Positions 26,281 through 35,022 of a stretch of DNA of 64,000 bases are shown in pieces. Numbering within the stretch: the stretch's first letter is position 1; every line of letters starts with the position of its first letter. Both the position numbers and the translations under genes were made by a program. Source of the stretch: Marinilabilia salmonicolor JCM 21150 (GTDB taxonomy: Bacteria; Bacteroidota; Bacteroidia; Bacteroidales; Marinilabiliaceae); assembly GCF_000259075.1 (NCBI RefSeq), contig NZ_AJKI01000021.1, positions 124,001 to 188,000 of the forward strand, in the 5' to 3' direction. A model generated the notes under the pieces. It saw only the letters and a program-made list of their open reading frames with translations, ran no database searches and had not been told where the DNA came from.

Positions 26281-26325
26281 ATTCAAAATATCAGAATTTC
26301 CCTGTCATCCATCACAATCTATGCT

Positions 26326-26333
26326 TATATTTG
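26326..26333 (+). promoter_or_regulatory. Probable -7 element of the Sua5/YrdC gene
   Basis: TATATTTG is a full TAnnTTTG match, 28 bases before the ATG at 26362. The -33 element is not clear. Confidence 0.45.
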
Positions 26334-26361
26334 TTTGTTCCTGAACAAAATCACAGATGCT

Positions 26362-26979
26362 ATGCTTGTAAAAATATATCCGGAAAATCCCAATCCCCGG
26401 GAAATTCAAAAAGTAGTGGAGGCACTGCGCAATGGCGGCATTGTTATTTATCCTACCGACACGGTTTATGGTCTGGGTTGTGACATTAACAACACGAAAG
26501 CACTGGAGAAAATAGCAAGAATCAAAGGCATTAATCCCAAAAAGGATCACCTGTCATTTATTTGTCATGATCTGAGTCACCTTTCGGATTACACCAAACC
26601 TTTGGGAAGTGCTACTTTCAAACTTGTAAAGAAAAATCTTCCCGGACCTTTCACTTTCATTTTGCAGGCAAGCAATAGTGTCCCGAAATTTTTTAAAAGC
26701 AATAAAAAAACCATTGGCCTCAGAATCCCTGACAATCCCATTATTATTGAGATTGTCAAAGAACTGGGCAATCCAATTCTGAGTACATCCATAAAAGATG
26801 AAGATGAAATCCTTGAATATACCACAGATCCGGAATTGATTCATGAAAAATATCAGAACCTTGTTGATATAGTAATCGATGGAGGTTATGGAGGAAACGA
26901 GGCTTCTACCATTGTGGATTGCACCACAGAGGGCGAGTTTGAAATTGTTCGGCAGGGAAAAGGAGAACTGGAGTTGTAA
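26362..26979 (+). CDS. L-threonylcarbamoyladenylate synthase (Sua5/YrdC family)
   Basis: The enzyme makes threonylcarbamoyl-AMP from threonine, bicarbonate and ATP for t6A37 of ANN-decoding tRNAs. The 205-residue protein shows GGIVIYPTDTVYGLGCD (about 25-41), NPKKDHLSFICHD, the LPGPFTFIL core and GLRIPDNP. Length fits the YrdC/YciO group without a Sua5 C-terminal domain. The open frame continues upstream through the tRNA-Gly genes, so the start at 26362, just after a -7 promoter element, is the only sensible one. YciO cannot be fully excluded. Confidence 0.9.
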   Translation: MLVKIYPENPNPREIQKVVEALRNGGIVIYPTDTVYGLGCDINNTKALEKIARIKGINPKKDHLSFICHDLSHLSDYTKPLGSATFKLVKKNLPGPFTFILQASNSVPKFFKSNKKTIGLRIPDNPIIIEIVKELGNPILSTSIKDEDEILEYTTDPELIHEKYQNLVDIVIDGGYGGNEASTIVDCTTEGEFEIVRQGKGELEL

Positions 26980-26980
26980 A

Positions 26981-27018
26981 AAAAAAGTTATTCAGCTAAA
27001 CTGCCGAATAACTTTTTT
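26981..27018. terminator. Bidirectional terminator overlapping the ACP gene end
   Basis: AAAAAAGTTATTC (26981-26993) pairs perfectly with GAATAACTTTTTT (27006-27018), serving both converging genes. The ACP stop codon (26996-26998) lies in its loop, so half the stem is coding sequence. Confidence 0.85.
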
Positions 27019-27250
27019 TCCTTTTGATATACTCCTCAATAGCATTCAGATTTTTAAAATTATCCTCCATCAAATCGACATCATCGGTCTGTATTCCAAA
27101 GCTTTCTTCCAAAAATGAAATAAGACTCAATAAGCCCATTGAGTCAAAAATCCCCTCCTCAAAAAGCATTGTATCATCTTGAATTTTTGCAGGATCGGTA
27201 AAAGATGTTTCTGCAATAAAGTTTTTAACTGATTCCTTCATTCGGTTCAT
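26996..27250 (-). CDS. Acyl carrier protein
   Basis: The 84-residue acidic protein carries the phosphopantetheine attachment serine in FDSMGLLSL (Ser37) and the helices around it (TMLFEEGIFDSMG; LISFLEESFGIQ). It is not placed with fatty-acid genes. It follows, 19 bases apart, a secreted SGNH-like lipoprotein on the same strand, at the edge of an exopolysaccharide locus rich in acyltransferases. A dedicated ACP for an acyl decoration pathway is inferred. ATG at 27250 or 27241 could both be the start. It is not the housekeeping AcpP by context, but sequence alone cannot prove this. Confidence 0.85.
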   Translation of the reverse strand: MNRMKESVKNFIAETSFTDPAKIQDDTMLFEEGIFDSMGLLSLISFLEESFGIQTDDVDLMEDNFKNLNAIEEYIKRKKSYSAV

Positions 27251-27269
27251 ATTTTTCTATTAGTAAAAC

Positions 27270-28106
27270 TTATTTCACATTCCGGGATTCATGTTCAATC
27301 ACTTCCACAATTCTACGGGCAAAAAGCGGATAAATTCGTTTTGCAAAGGAGTAGGATGGATGTGAGTCCCGCTCACCAGCAGCATTTTCAGGGGCCAGAT
27401 ATATCCCCCCCTCGGTTTCCAGGGTCCTGAAGTCCCATAAAAAGATATTGTCATCGGGCTGATCCCAATCCTCAAGGACCCACATAGAGAACTCCGTTGC
27501 AGCTCTTGCAGCTTCCGGAGTTGTAACCGCTTCAACCAGCGCAGGCGGAGTCCAAAGCAAAAATTTTGTATCCGGATACTTATGCATCTCCTTCTTTAAA
27601 GCCTCATATTGTAATTTGTAGTTTTCTACGGATTTAACATCTGAATCCACATCAGGCTGAACATCAAATACAATATCGCTGGACGGGAAACAATGCTTGA
27701 AAATGACAACATCATAATCAGCGGTAAGTGTTTTTAATGTGGGCTCCTCCATAAAATAATCCTGGTGCCCGTTTTTCACCCATATATTATAATAATCATA
27801 TGGATAATTATTCCAGCCATACGGATCGCGTTTTGGAAAATTCATTTCAATAACCTGATAATTGGTTTCATTTTGTTTGTTATATTTTTCAAACCACCTC
27901 GGGATTCCTGTCTCAAAACCTATTTTTCGTTTAACTCTGGCCCAAAGGCTGTTTTCCACCCGCCAAATAACTCCACCTGTACTGTGATGCAAAAAAACAA
28001 CTTTAGCATTTTTTGCTTTACCGGGATTTTCAACTTTCGCATTATCGCAGCCGGAAAATCCAACCCCTGCCAACATGATAGAAAAAACAAACAATAATAT
28101 TCTCAT
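27270..28106 (-). CDS. SGNH hydrolase-like lipoprotein
   Basis: The signal peptide ends in a lipobox (GFSGC, Cys20), so the protein is a lipid-anchored envelope protein. The core starts with VVFLHHSTGGVIWR, where the serine-glycine motif stands in the place of the GDS block, and near the C-terminus GERDSHPSYSFAKRI supplies an Asp-x-His-type block. This suggests a diverged SGNH/GDSL esterase or acyltransferase; it is not a close match to a named family. The ACP gene follows 19 bases later, which points to acyl chemistry. Confidence 0.65.
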   Translation of the reverse strand: MRILLFVFSIMLAGVGFSGCDNAKVENPGKAKNAKVVFLHHSTGGVIWRVENSLWARVKRKIGFETGIPRWFEKYNKQNETNYQVIEMNFPKRDPYGWNNYPYDYYNIWVKNGHQDYFMEEPTLKTLTADYDVVIFKHCFPSSDIVFDVQPDVDSDVKSVENYKLQYEALKKEMHKYPDTKFLLWTPPALVEAVTTPEAARAATEFSMWVLEDWDQPDDNIFLWDFRTLETEGGIYLAPENAAGERDSHPSYSFAKRIYPLFARRIVEVIEHESRNVK

Positions 28107-28375
28107 AACAACAAGATTTATTTTGAAAACAATTAATGTTTTTGAAATATAAGTAGAAAGCCAGCCGTTGTCGATTGGATTTTGACAGAAGCGCTATACT
28201 TTTATTTGAGCGGCGTAATTTTGTAATTTTACAACCAGTTTTTTTGTCACACTTTTTAAGGACACCTCCCAAAATCTGATTATAAATATTTCCCACAATT
28301 CCCTGAAATACCCAAACCCGGCATTTTATTTGACCAGCGCAAATATTTCCTTGATTATTTTCTTGCATTATACCG
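28107..28375. other. Divergent intergenic region before the exopolysaccharide export genes
   Basis: It separates the leftward lipoprotein-ACP pair from the rightward export genes. A second -7-like element TAATTTTG lies at 28216-28223 on the plus strand; if used it would give a leader of about 200 bases. No RNA motif is recognised. Confidence 0.45.
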
Positions 28376-28383
28376 TAACTTTG
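28376..28383 (+). promoter_or_regulatory. Probable -7 element of the wza-wzc genes
   Basis: TAACTTTG fits TAnnTTTG, about 50 bases before the ATG. CTTG around 28350-28353 may be the -33 element at 22 bases. Confidence 0.45.
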
Positions 28384-28432
28384 GTTGAAATTGAGGTCAT
28401 AAAAAAATTACTATCTGATAAATTTCCAGAAG

Positions 28433-29227
28433 ATGATAAACGGATTGATAAAAACATTGGTTGTAAGCATGGTATTAGTACTTTTTTCTTCATGTTATTC
28501 ATTAAAGAAATCTATTTACCTTGACGGAGACTTACCAAGGAAGTTAAATGATATTGATGGAACCTTTTTGCAGAATCCCCCCGAATACAAAGTAGAGGTT
28601 AACGACTTGCTTTACATCAGGGTTACCAGTTTAGATGAGCAAACATCTGCTTTTCTGAATAATGAATCGGGTTATACCAATATGCCGGAATCAGCATCGG
28701 CCACAAGTCTTTTGGGATACCGGGTGGACAAGGACGGTTCAATTGAATACCCCTTTATTGGAAAAATATTTGTAGCAGGCCTCACTTTGGAAGAAATACG
28801 CGAGAAAATCACACTTGCCGTAAGCAGATATCTGGAACAAAGTAATGTCATCGTAAAGCAATTAAATGATAACATTACCGTTATAGGCGAAGTTAATATG
28901 CCGGGCAGATTCCCTCTTAACAGTGAGAAAATTAACATCATAGAAGCACTCAGTCTGGCCGGAGACCTTACAGACTTTGGAAACCGGAAAAAGGTACGCC
29001 TTATTCGTCATCGGAATGAAATTCCTCAAATGTTTATCATAGACATCACAGATGAGCGAACCATCTATTCGCAATACTTCTGGCTTCAACCAGGCGACAT
29101 TATTTATGTAGAGCCCAGACCTTACAAAGCATTAAGCCTGAATGCCACATTTGTTACGGCAGGTGTTTCTATGATTACAGCCACTTTTGCCATACTAACT
29201 TATCTGAACTCGCGGGAAGACAACTAA
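28433..29227 (+). CDS. Polysaccharide export outer-membrane lipoprotein (Wza-like)
   Basis: This forms the outer-membrane exit channel for exopolysaccharide. The signal peptide ends in the lipobox FSSC (Cys21). The Poly_export domain is seen at about 48-140 (VEVNDLLYIRVTSLDE; YRVDKDGSIEYPFIGKIFVAGLTLEEI), followed by an SLBB domain (VIGEVNMPGRFPL; LSLAGDLTDFGNRKKVRLIRH). At the end is a hydrophobic segment (TAGVSMITATFAILTYL) typical of Bacteroidetes Wza homologues. The Wzc-like kinase starts 12 bases later. Confidence 0.92.
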   Translation: MINGLIKTLVVSMVLVLFSSCYSLKKSIYLDGDLPRKLNDIDGTFLQNPPEYKVEVNDLLYIRVTSLDEQTSAFLNNESGYTNMPESASATSLLGYRVDKDGSIEYPFIGKIFVAGLTLEEIREKITLAVSRYLEQSNVIVKQLNDNITVIGEVNMPGRFPLNSEKINIIEALSLAGDLTDFGNRKKVRLIRHRNEIPQMFIIDITDERTIYSQYFWLQPGDIIYVEPRPYKALSLNATFVTAGVSMITATFAILTYLNSREDN

Positions 29228-29238
29228 AGATTTGAAGA

Positions 29239-31599
29239 ATGACAAATTACAACGAAAATACAGAAAGAGAAAACAATCTGAATATATTGAAGTTATTGAA
29301 GCAGATGCTGAAGTACTGGTATTTCTTTCCAATATTTCTGACGCTTACAATAGCGGGAGTTATTTTATACAATAAAACCACCACTCCTCAATACCAAATA
29401 AGCACCAGATTACTGGTGTCAGAGGGCAATGATAATCAGTCATCCATGACAGGCGGTGGAGAAAATGCGCTCCCTGGAATAAACCTGGGAAGTCAAAGCA
29501 ACATTGAGAACCAGCTAATCATTCTCACCTCCCGACGACAAATTGAAAAAGTTTTAAAACAACTTGATTTTACCATCTCCTATTTTAAAGATGATTTATT
29601 TCGAACCAATGAAATTTACCAGGAAAGCCCATTTACAGTAATCCCGGATACTTCAGAAGTCAAGTTATCCAACCTGGACTTTTCAGTAGAATTTCATTCA
29701 AAGGATCAGTTTACCCTTTCTTTAATACATGATAATCAATATTATTCCGAAACACACAAATTTTTCGAAAAAATCAGTACGCCTGATTTTGTTTTCACAA
29801 TTGCTCCCAATGAGGAAATCATTTCTCGCGGAGAGAGATATATTGGTCGGAAATTCCTATTTAAAACCAGAACAATCAAAACACTGGCAGGGCATTATCA
29901 ATCGAAAATAAGACTGGACAGAGTAACCCGGGAAAGTTCAATAATTGAGATTTCTATTACTGAGAACAACATCAAGAAAGGAAAAAACTTCCTGAACAAA
30001 CTAGCTCAGAACTCAGTGAATTATACCCTTGACAAAAAAAACCAAATTGCCTCCAATACCATTGAGTTTATTGAGAGGCAACTTGTAGGAGTAATGGATT
30101 CACTGGCCGCGGCAGAGTCTGTTCTCGAGGGGTTCAGAAGTCGCAATGAAGTAATGGATGTATCTTTTCAGGGACAAATGATTATCACCCAATCTAATGA
30201 ACTGGAAAATGAAAAGGCTACACTGGAAGCACGTCTTGATTACCTCACGTATCTCCTGAATAACATCGAAAACAATCTGGACATCAATGACATTGTAGCT
30301 CCTTCGGCAATGGGGGTCAACGATCCGGTATTAAATCAGCTTATTGGAGAATTGGCCTCCCTCAACGCAGAAAAATCCAGTCTCCAATTCAACACCAATA
30401 TCGAAAATCCCAATATTGTCCGGATCAATCATCGGATCCAAACTTTAAGAAATTCCCTGCTGCAGACCACCCGCAGCATTATTGAAACAACGCAACTTTC
30501 TCTGAACGATCTGAACAAGAGACTCTATCAGCTAAGTCAGGAAATTAGAAAACTGCCAAAAACAGAGCAGACACTTTTAAACATTGAACGGAAGTTTCGG
30601 ATGAACGATGAGATGTACACCTACCTGCTCGAGCGCAGGGCTGAAGCTCAGCTGGCCAAGTCGTCCAACCTCCCGGACCACGAAATTGTAGAAGAGGCCA
30701 TTGCCCGGGGACAGGTTACCCCCGACAAAACTCGAAGTATGCTAATGATTGTGGTTTTCGGCCTTATGTTTCCGGCAGTTATTGTTTTCTTAAAAGTGTA
30801 CAACAATGATAAGATTCAGGATGAGTCCGAAATTTCGGAATTAACAAACTATCCCCTCATAGGAACTGTTCCGCTGCATTCAGACTCCAACAAAAGGCTT
30901 GTATTAGAGGCCAACTCACATTCCCCATTGGCCGAAGCTTTTCGAAATATCAGAACCTCCATTGGATTTTACGCTCTGGAACAACCTGAAAAAACAATTC
31001 TGGTAACCTCGTCTGTCCCATCAGAAGGAAAAACCGTATTTGCGGCCAACCTGGCAAATTCTTTTGCTCAATTAGGGAAAACAACTTTATTGATGGGGTT
31101 TGACCTGAGGATGCCGGCCATTAACGAAGAGATGTTCCCGGATTTAAAAACACCGGGACTGGTACATTATCTGCTTGGAGAAAAAGAATGGGAAACACTT
31201 GTTCAGCCATCCAGAACAGGAAACCTGAACATCCTAACATCAGGAGACATTCCGCCAAACCCTACGGAATTAATTGCCAACAAAAAAACCGATCAACTTT
31301 TTACCAACCTCAAAAAGCATTTTGAGATTATAATCATTGACACTCCACCCGTAGGCCTGGTCAGTGATGCCTATCTTTTAACCAAATATAGTGATCTGAC
31401 ATTGCTGATCACCCGTCAGAATGTAACCCCTAAATCGGTCCTCAAGAAATGTTTGAATGATGAAAAGATGAAAAAACTGGAGCATGTGGGAATTGTATTG
31501 AACGGCGCCCAGTTTGAGAGGAAAGATTATTCGTATTATTACAATACTGAAAAAGAGATTAAGAAGAGGAAAAAAAGGAGAAAGAAAGAACGAAAATAA
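29239..31599 (+). CDS. Polysaccharide co-polymerase / tyrosine autokinase (Wzc-like)
   Basis: The inner-membrane protein controls chain length and phosphorylates itself on tyrosine, working with Wza and Wzy. The N-terminal Wzz domain starts with a membrane helix (YFFPIFLTLTIAGVILY); a long coiled-coil periplasmic part follows; the second helix is at about 505-523. The C-terminal BY-kinase domain has Walker A SEGKT (Lys598), Walker A' DLRMP (Asp622) and Walker B IIIDTPP (Asp701). The tail holds a tyrosine cluster (DYSYYY) followed by a strongly basic end (KKRKKRRKKERK). All key residues are present, 786 aa in total. Confidence 0.95.
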   Translation: MTNYNENTERENNLNILKLLKQMLKYWYFFPIFLTLTIAGVILYNKTTTPQYQISTRLLVSEGNDNQSSMTGGGENALPGINLGSQSNIENQLIILTSRRQIEKVLKQLDFTISYFKDDLFRTNEIYQESPFTVIPDTSEVKLSNLDFSVEFHSKDQFTLSLIHDNQYYSETHKFFEKISTPDFVFTIAPNEEIISRGERYIGRKFLFKTRTIKTLAGHYQSKIRLDRVTRESSIIEISITENNIKKGKNFLNKLAQNSVNYTLDKKNQIASNTIEFIERQLVGVMDSLAAAESVLEGFRSRNEVMDVSFQGQMIITQSNELENEKATLEARLDYLTYLLNNIENNLDINDIVAPSAMGVNDPVLNQLIGELASLNAEKSSLQFNTNIENPNIVRINHRIQTLRNSLLQTTRSIIETTQLSLNDLNKRLYQLSQEIRKLPKTEQTLLNIERKFRMNDEMYTYLLERRAEAQLAKSSNLPDHEIVEEAIARGQVTPDKTRSMLMIVVFGLMFPAVIVFLKVYNNDKIQDESEISELTNYPLIGTVPLHSDSNKRLVLEANSHSPLAEAFRNIRTSIGFYALEQPEKTILVTSSVPSEGKTVFAANLANSFAQLGKTTLLMGFDLRMPAINEEMFPDLKTPGLVHYLLGEKEWETLVQPSRTGNLNILTSGDIPPNPTELIANKKTDQLFTNLKKHFEIIIIDTPPVGLVSDAYLLTKYSDLTLLITRQNVTPKSVLKKCLNDEKMKKLEHVGIVLNGAQFERKDYSYYYNTEKEIKKRKKRRKKERK

Positions 31600-31619
31600 A
31601 AAACCCCGAAATGATTCGG
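31594..31619 (-). terminator. Weak terminator, minus orientation
   Basis: CCGAA (31606-31610) pairs with TTCGG (31615-31619); the A-run 31594-31603 gives a T-run on the minus strand. It overlaps the end of wzc and could end the long leftward transcript arriving from 32191. Confidence 0.4.
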
Positions 31620-32190
31620 AAGGGAAAATCACATTCTCCTTTCATAGAAAGATATTATCAATTAATATGATTTAAAACTTTTATCTTTTGAACAAATCAC
31701 ATATTTACGGAAGAAAAACTGAAAGAAATTAACACCAATGTCCTATTTTATTAATTTTAGCATAAAAGGTATGTGAAAACAACTTTTTAAGGAAAGGAAT
31801 ATTTCGGGGAAGGCTACATTTCCACATAAACCAAATTTCAGTTTCTTCAAGTTCAATATTATCAAAGGAATATATTATTCTTTTTGCTTAAAAAGAATGT
31901 CATTTTGTTCGCCCCCACCACCAAATCTTTATATTTTTTTAACATTGCTGATCTATTATGATAAGCAGAATGCACTCTCATTATCGTTTCTCAGGTACAA
32001 GAAGATGTATCCACGGTCTGTCTTTCCTAATACTCCCACCAATATATCGCCCCCATATGGACATGCTCAGGTATGACCAAATTTATTTTAAAACGCTACC
32101 TCATATTTTGCCAATCGAGTCATTTCTGATAAAACACGAGAATCTCCAAAATGTCTAAAAAAATCGTGGGAGAACACATAATCAGAAGAA
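31620..32190. other. Convergent intergenic region
   Basis: AT-rich sequence between the stop codons of wzc and the leftward SGNH-like gene. No gene, RNA or mobile element is recognised; a 66-codon plus-strand frame at 31958 has no family features. Confidence 0.45.
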
Positions 32191-33183
32191 TCAGTTATTT
32201 AGATCATTGTTTATTCGTGCATTTATATCCTCAGCTAACTTTTTTGTAAATATTGTAGCTCCGTCAACATTTAAGTGTTGAGAATTGTAAAAATACTTTT
32301 TGTTAAAAACCAAAAGAGAATCCCTTGAATAATCAAGAAAACAGGCATTGTATTTATGAGCTATCCTGTTGTAGTAATCTACATTCAGAATTGTATTAAA
32401 TCCTTCTGCATGTATGGGAGGATAAACTAAAAAGACTATGATTTCTTCCGTTTCACATTTAGCCAAGAAGCGCTCAAAATTTTGAACGGAAACGCTATCC
32501 GAGGATGTAAATTCTTGTACCAATTGGGTATAATCAAAATCTGTCATCCCATTTTCTTTTAACGATGATTCTATCCCTTCATTGGCATTTGTTGGCCAGG
32601 ATTTATCTTTTGGGAAATATCCTCTTGAATCCTGAACTTTAAAAATCTGAACATTTAAGAAAGATAGCATTCCGGTTATAATTTCAAAAGGCTTACCTGA
32701 ATACTTTACCATCGGGACAGAATAATCCAGACAATTGAAACTTCCTGTTAACTTCATAAGCTCCTTTACTTCCGGAATATTTAAATAAGGTGCAAATTTT
32801 ATGGAGTTTTTAAAACCTTTATTTAGACTCCTAAGTGTCCCATTACTTACTATTTGAATAATTATCTTGGGTTTAGTGTTTTTCAATCTATAAAACTCAT
32901 ACTGAGCCTTTTGAGGGATAAACGGAGTGCCGTCTAAGGCAAGATTGTATGAATTAATCCCCAATATAGAATCAATAATAAAGGGATCAACCTGCACTAA
33001 CGCTTTGGAACTACCATTAACAATAAGATCAGCATTTAATTTCCCCTGATTTATTTTTGTTAGGTTATAAAATAATGTTGTCTCACTTCTCCTAAGACCG
33101 GTAGAAACAACTTTATCCAAACATAAAGTTACAACATATAAAATTATTGAAAATATTACAATATCAACAATGAATCGTTTCAT
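32191..33183 (-). CDS. Membrane-anchored SGNH-like protein, MBOAT partner 1
   Basis: From the ATG at 33183 the protein has one N-terminal membrane helix (IVDIVIFSIILYVVTLCL) and an extracytoplasmic domain with NGSSKALVQVDP near 58 (a GxS block) and YNSQHLNVDGATIF near 305 (the His block of DltD/AlgX/AlgJ-like proteins). It follows the MBOAT gene by 7 bases. MBOAT plus SGNH-like pairs transfer acetyl or other acyl groups on exported polysaccharides (alginate AlgI/AlgJ/AlgX is the model). The longer frame starting at 33231 would overlap the MBOAT gene by 41 bases and is less likely. Confidence 0.7.
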   Translation of the reverse strand: MKRFIVDIVIFSIILYVVTLCLDKVVSTGLRRSETTLFYNLTKINQGKLNADLIVNGSSKALVQVDPFIIDSILGINSYNLALDGTPFIPQKAQYEFYRLKNTKPKIIIQIVSNGTLRSLNKGFKNSIKFAPYLNIPEVKELMKLTGSFNCLDYSVPMVKYSGKPFEIITGMLSFLNVQIFKVQDSRGYFPKDKSWPTNANEGIESSLKENGMTDFDYTQLVQEFTSSDSVSVQNFERFLAKCETEEIIVFLVYPPIHAEGFNTILNVDYYNRIAHKYNACFLDYSRDSLLVFNKKYFYNSQHLNVDGATIFTKKLAEDINARINNDLNN

Positions 33184-33190
33184 ATTGGTT

Positions 33191-34654
33191 TCAAAATTGA
33201 AAATAAATAAAATCCTGAGACCCTCCAGCAAATACTATTATATACAATATGAGCAAAATATACAAGCTCCATCTAACTATTCGATATTTAATCCCAAAAA
33301 GAAACTCTATTCCATATTGTTTATCTCTTCCAAACCATTCAACTACTATTAATAGCACTATATTTAACAACGAAAATGCGAAGTCAGACAACAATCGTCC
33401 ACCCCATGAAGTAGGAATAACATTAAAAAAATTCTCGCTTGTAAGAATACCCTTAATATAGTCGAACGCATGTCCTAAGTTCTCGGCTCTAAAAAATACC
33501 CATGCAAATACAGTCAAGGCAAAAGTAATAAGCATATGAAAAGATTCTTTAAAAGTCGGTAAATACCTGTCTTGGGCTACAATTCTCAGGTTGTTTCTAT
33601 TATTATTGGTTAGCAATAATGGCAAAAAGAATATGGCGTTTAGTGCGCCCCAGATAATAAAAGTCCAATTTGCACCATGCCAAAATCCACTTACAATAAA
33701 AATTATAAATGTGTTTCTAACTTTCATTAAAGTCCCACCTCTGCTACCGCCTATAGGGATGTAAAGATAATCTCTAAACCAAGTTGAAAGGGAGATATGC
33801 CATCTTCTCCAAAACTCTGCTATATCTCTTGAAAAATATGGAAAAGCAAAGTTTTGCATTAAGTTAAACCCAAAAAGCCTAGACGTACCTATGGCGATAT
33901 CTGAATACCCAGAAAAATCTCCGTATATCTGAAAAGCAAAAAACAAAGCTCCAAAAATCAGCGTACTCCCATTCATTTCTGCTGAATTATTAAAGATTTG
34001 ATTTGCAAATTCAGCACAATTATCCGCAACGACTATTTTTTTGAACAAACCCCAAAGAATTTGACGCATTCCGTCAACAAACTTGGCATAGTTAAAAGTT
34101 CTTTTATGAAAAAACTGAGGTAATAAATTGGTTGCACGCTCTATTGGTCCAGCAACTAATTGAGGGAAAAAACTTACAAAGGCAGCAAAAGCAATAAAAT
34201 CACTAGTTGGTTCCAGTTTTCTCTTGTAAACATCAATCGTATAACTTAACGTTTGAAAAGTATAAAAGCTAATCCCAACAGGTAAAATGATTTCAATTGA
34301 ATTGAAACCCAAAACAACCTGAAGACCCGGAATTACATGATATAATGAATCTAAAAAGAAATTATAGTATTTAAAAACACCTAAAAATCCAAGGTTTACA
34401 ACAATGCTTGCCCATAACAAAAGTTTCCGTTTAGATTGGTTTTCTTCATTTTTTAGTTTGAAGCCAACAGTATAATCAACGATTGTACTAAAGACAATTA
34501 ATGATAAAAATCTCCAATCCCACCAGCTATAAAAAACATAACTCGCTACTACAATCAGCAAGTTTTGAAGCTTCAGATTTTTTTTTATTACAAACCAATA
34601 TAGAATAAAGACTATCGGTAAAAAAACAGCAAAATCAATTGAATTAAATAACAT
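33191..34654 (-). CDS. MBOAT family O-acyltransferase (AlgI-like), copy 1
   Basis: The 487-residue integral membrane protein has about ten membrane helices and the AlgI signature: YTFQTLSYTIDVYK, FFPQLVAGPIERA, IYGDFSGYSDIAIG, FWRRWHISLSTWFRDYLYIPIGG and the catalytic-histidine motif GFWHGANWTFI. Such proteins move acyl groups across the inner membrane to exopolysaccharide. The SGNH-like partner follows at 7 bases. A second MBOAT of different sequence lies 4 kb away. Confidence 0.93.
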   Translation of the reverse strand: MLFNSIDFAVFLPIVFILYWFVIKKNLKLQNLLIVVASYVFYSWWDWRFLSLIVFSTIVDYTVGFKLKNEENQSKRKLLLWASIVVNLGFLGVFKYYNFFLDSLYHVIPGLQVVLGFNSIEIILPVGISFYTFQTLSYTIDVYKRKLEPTSDFIAFAAFVSFFPQLVAGPIERATNLLPQFFHKRTFNYAKFVDGMRQILWGLFKKIVVADNCAEFANQIFNNSAEMNGSTLIFGALFFAFQIYGDFSGYSDIAIGTSRLFGFNLMQNFAFPYFSRDIAEFWRRWHISLSTWFRDYLYIPIGGSRGGTLMKVRNTFIIFIVSGFWHGANWTFIIWGALNAIFFLPLLLTNNNRNNLRIVAQDRYLPTFKESFHMLITFALTVFAWVFFRAENLGHAFDYIKGILTSENFFNVIPTSWGGRLLSDFAFSLLNIVLLIVVEWFGRDKQYGIEFLFGIKYRIVRWSLYILLILYIIVFAGGSQDFIYFQF

Positions 34655-34905
34655 TGTTATTGTCTAACTTTTATCAATGATTTTTGTGTACTTTATTTTA
34701 ACATAAGAAATAAAAACTATCTTTCCACAGAAGGTAATTGTGGTGCGCTCCATTTTCAGGCTACACACCAGATAAAACTAAGCACAACTCCTTAACTAAC
34801 TATTTTTATGCTAATTGAGAACATCCCTTGGCGAACGCCCCCATTTCACAAGTGCTAAAAAACCATCCGTATTTCAGCAAAAATAATATGTCATAAAGAA
34901 CAAGT
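34655..34905. other. Intergenic region
   Basis: Between the MBOAT gene and the beta-barrel remnant nothing is recognised. Confidence 0.4.
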
Positions 34906-35022
34906 CTACAAGCGAATCTTTAGTCCAAATCGAAAATGAACAACCTCTTCATAAGTAAGATCTGGCTGATAACTATAAGTAACCTTAAAACAACCTAAAT
35001 TTGCGGAAACTTGAGAACTCAT
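34906..35022 (-). pseudogene. C-terminal remnant of an outer-membrane beta-barrel protein
   Basis: A 38-codon frame starts with an ATGA overlap on the stop of the CapD-like gene and ends with FRFGLKIRL. It alternates polar and apolar residues (LGCFKVTYSYQPDLTYEEVVHFRFGLKIRL) like the last two strands of an outer-membrane barrel with its C-terminal signal. A whole barrel is absent. Wzi-type capsule-assembly proteins are common in such loci and end similarly, so a deleted wzi-like gene is the likely origin, but this is inference. Confidence 0.45.

Noticed and set aside
26005-26361. N-terminal extension of the Sua5/YrdC-like gene
   Set aside because: The extension translates tRNA-Gly genes and their terminators; the ATG at 26362 lies behind a -7 element and begins the conserved domain.
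31958-32158. 66-codon plus-strand ORF after wzc
   Set aside because: No recognisable features, lies in an AT-rich convergent gap.
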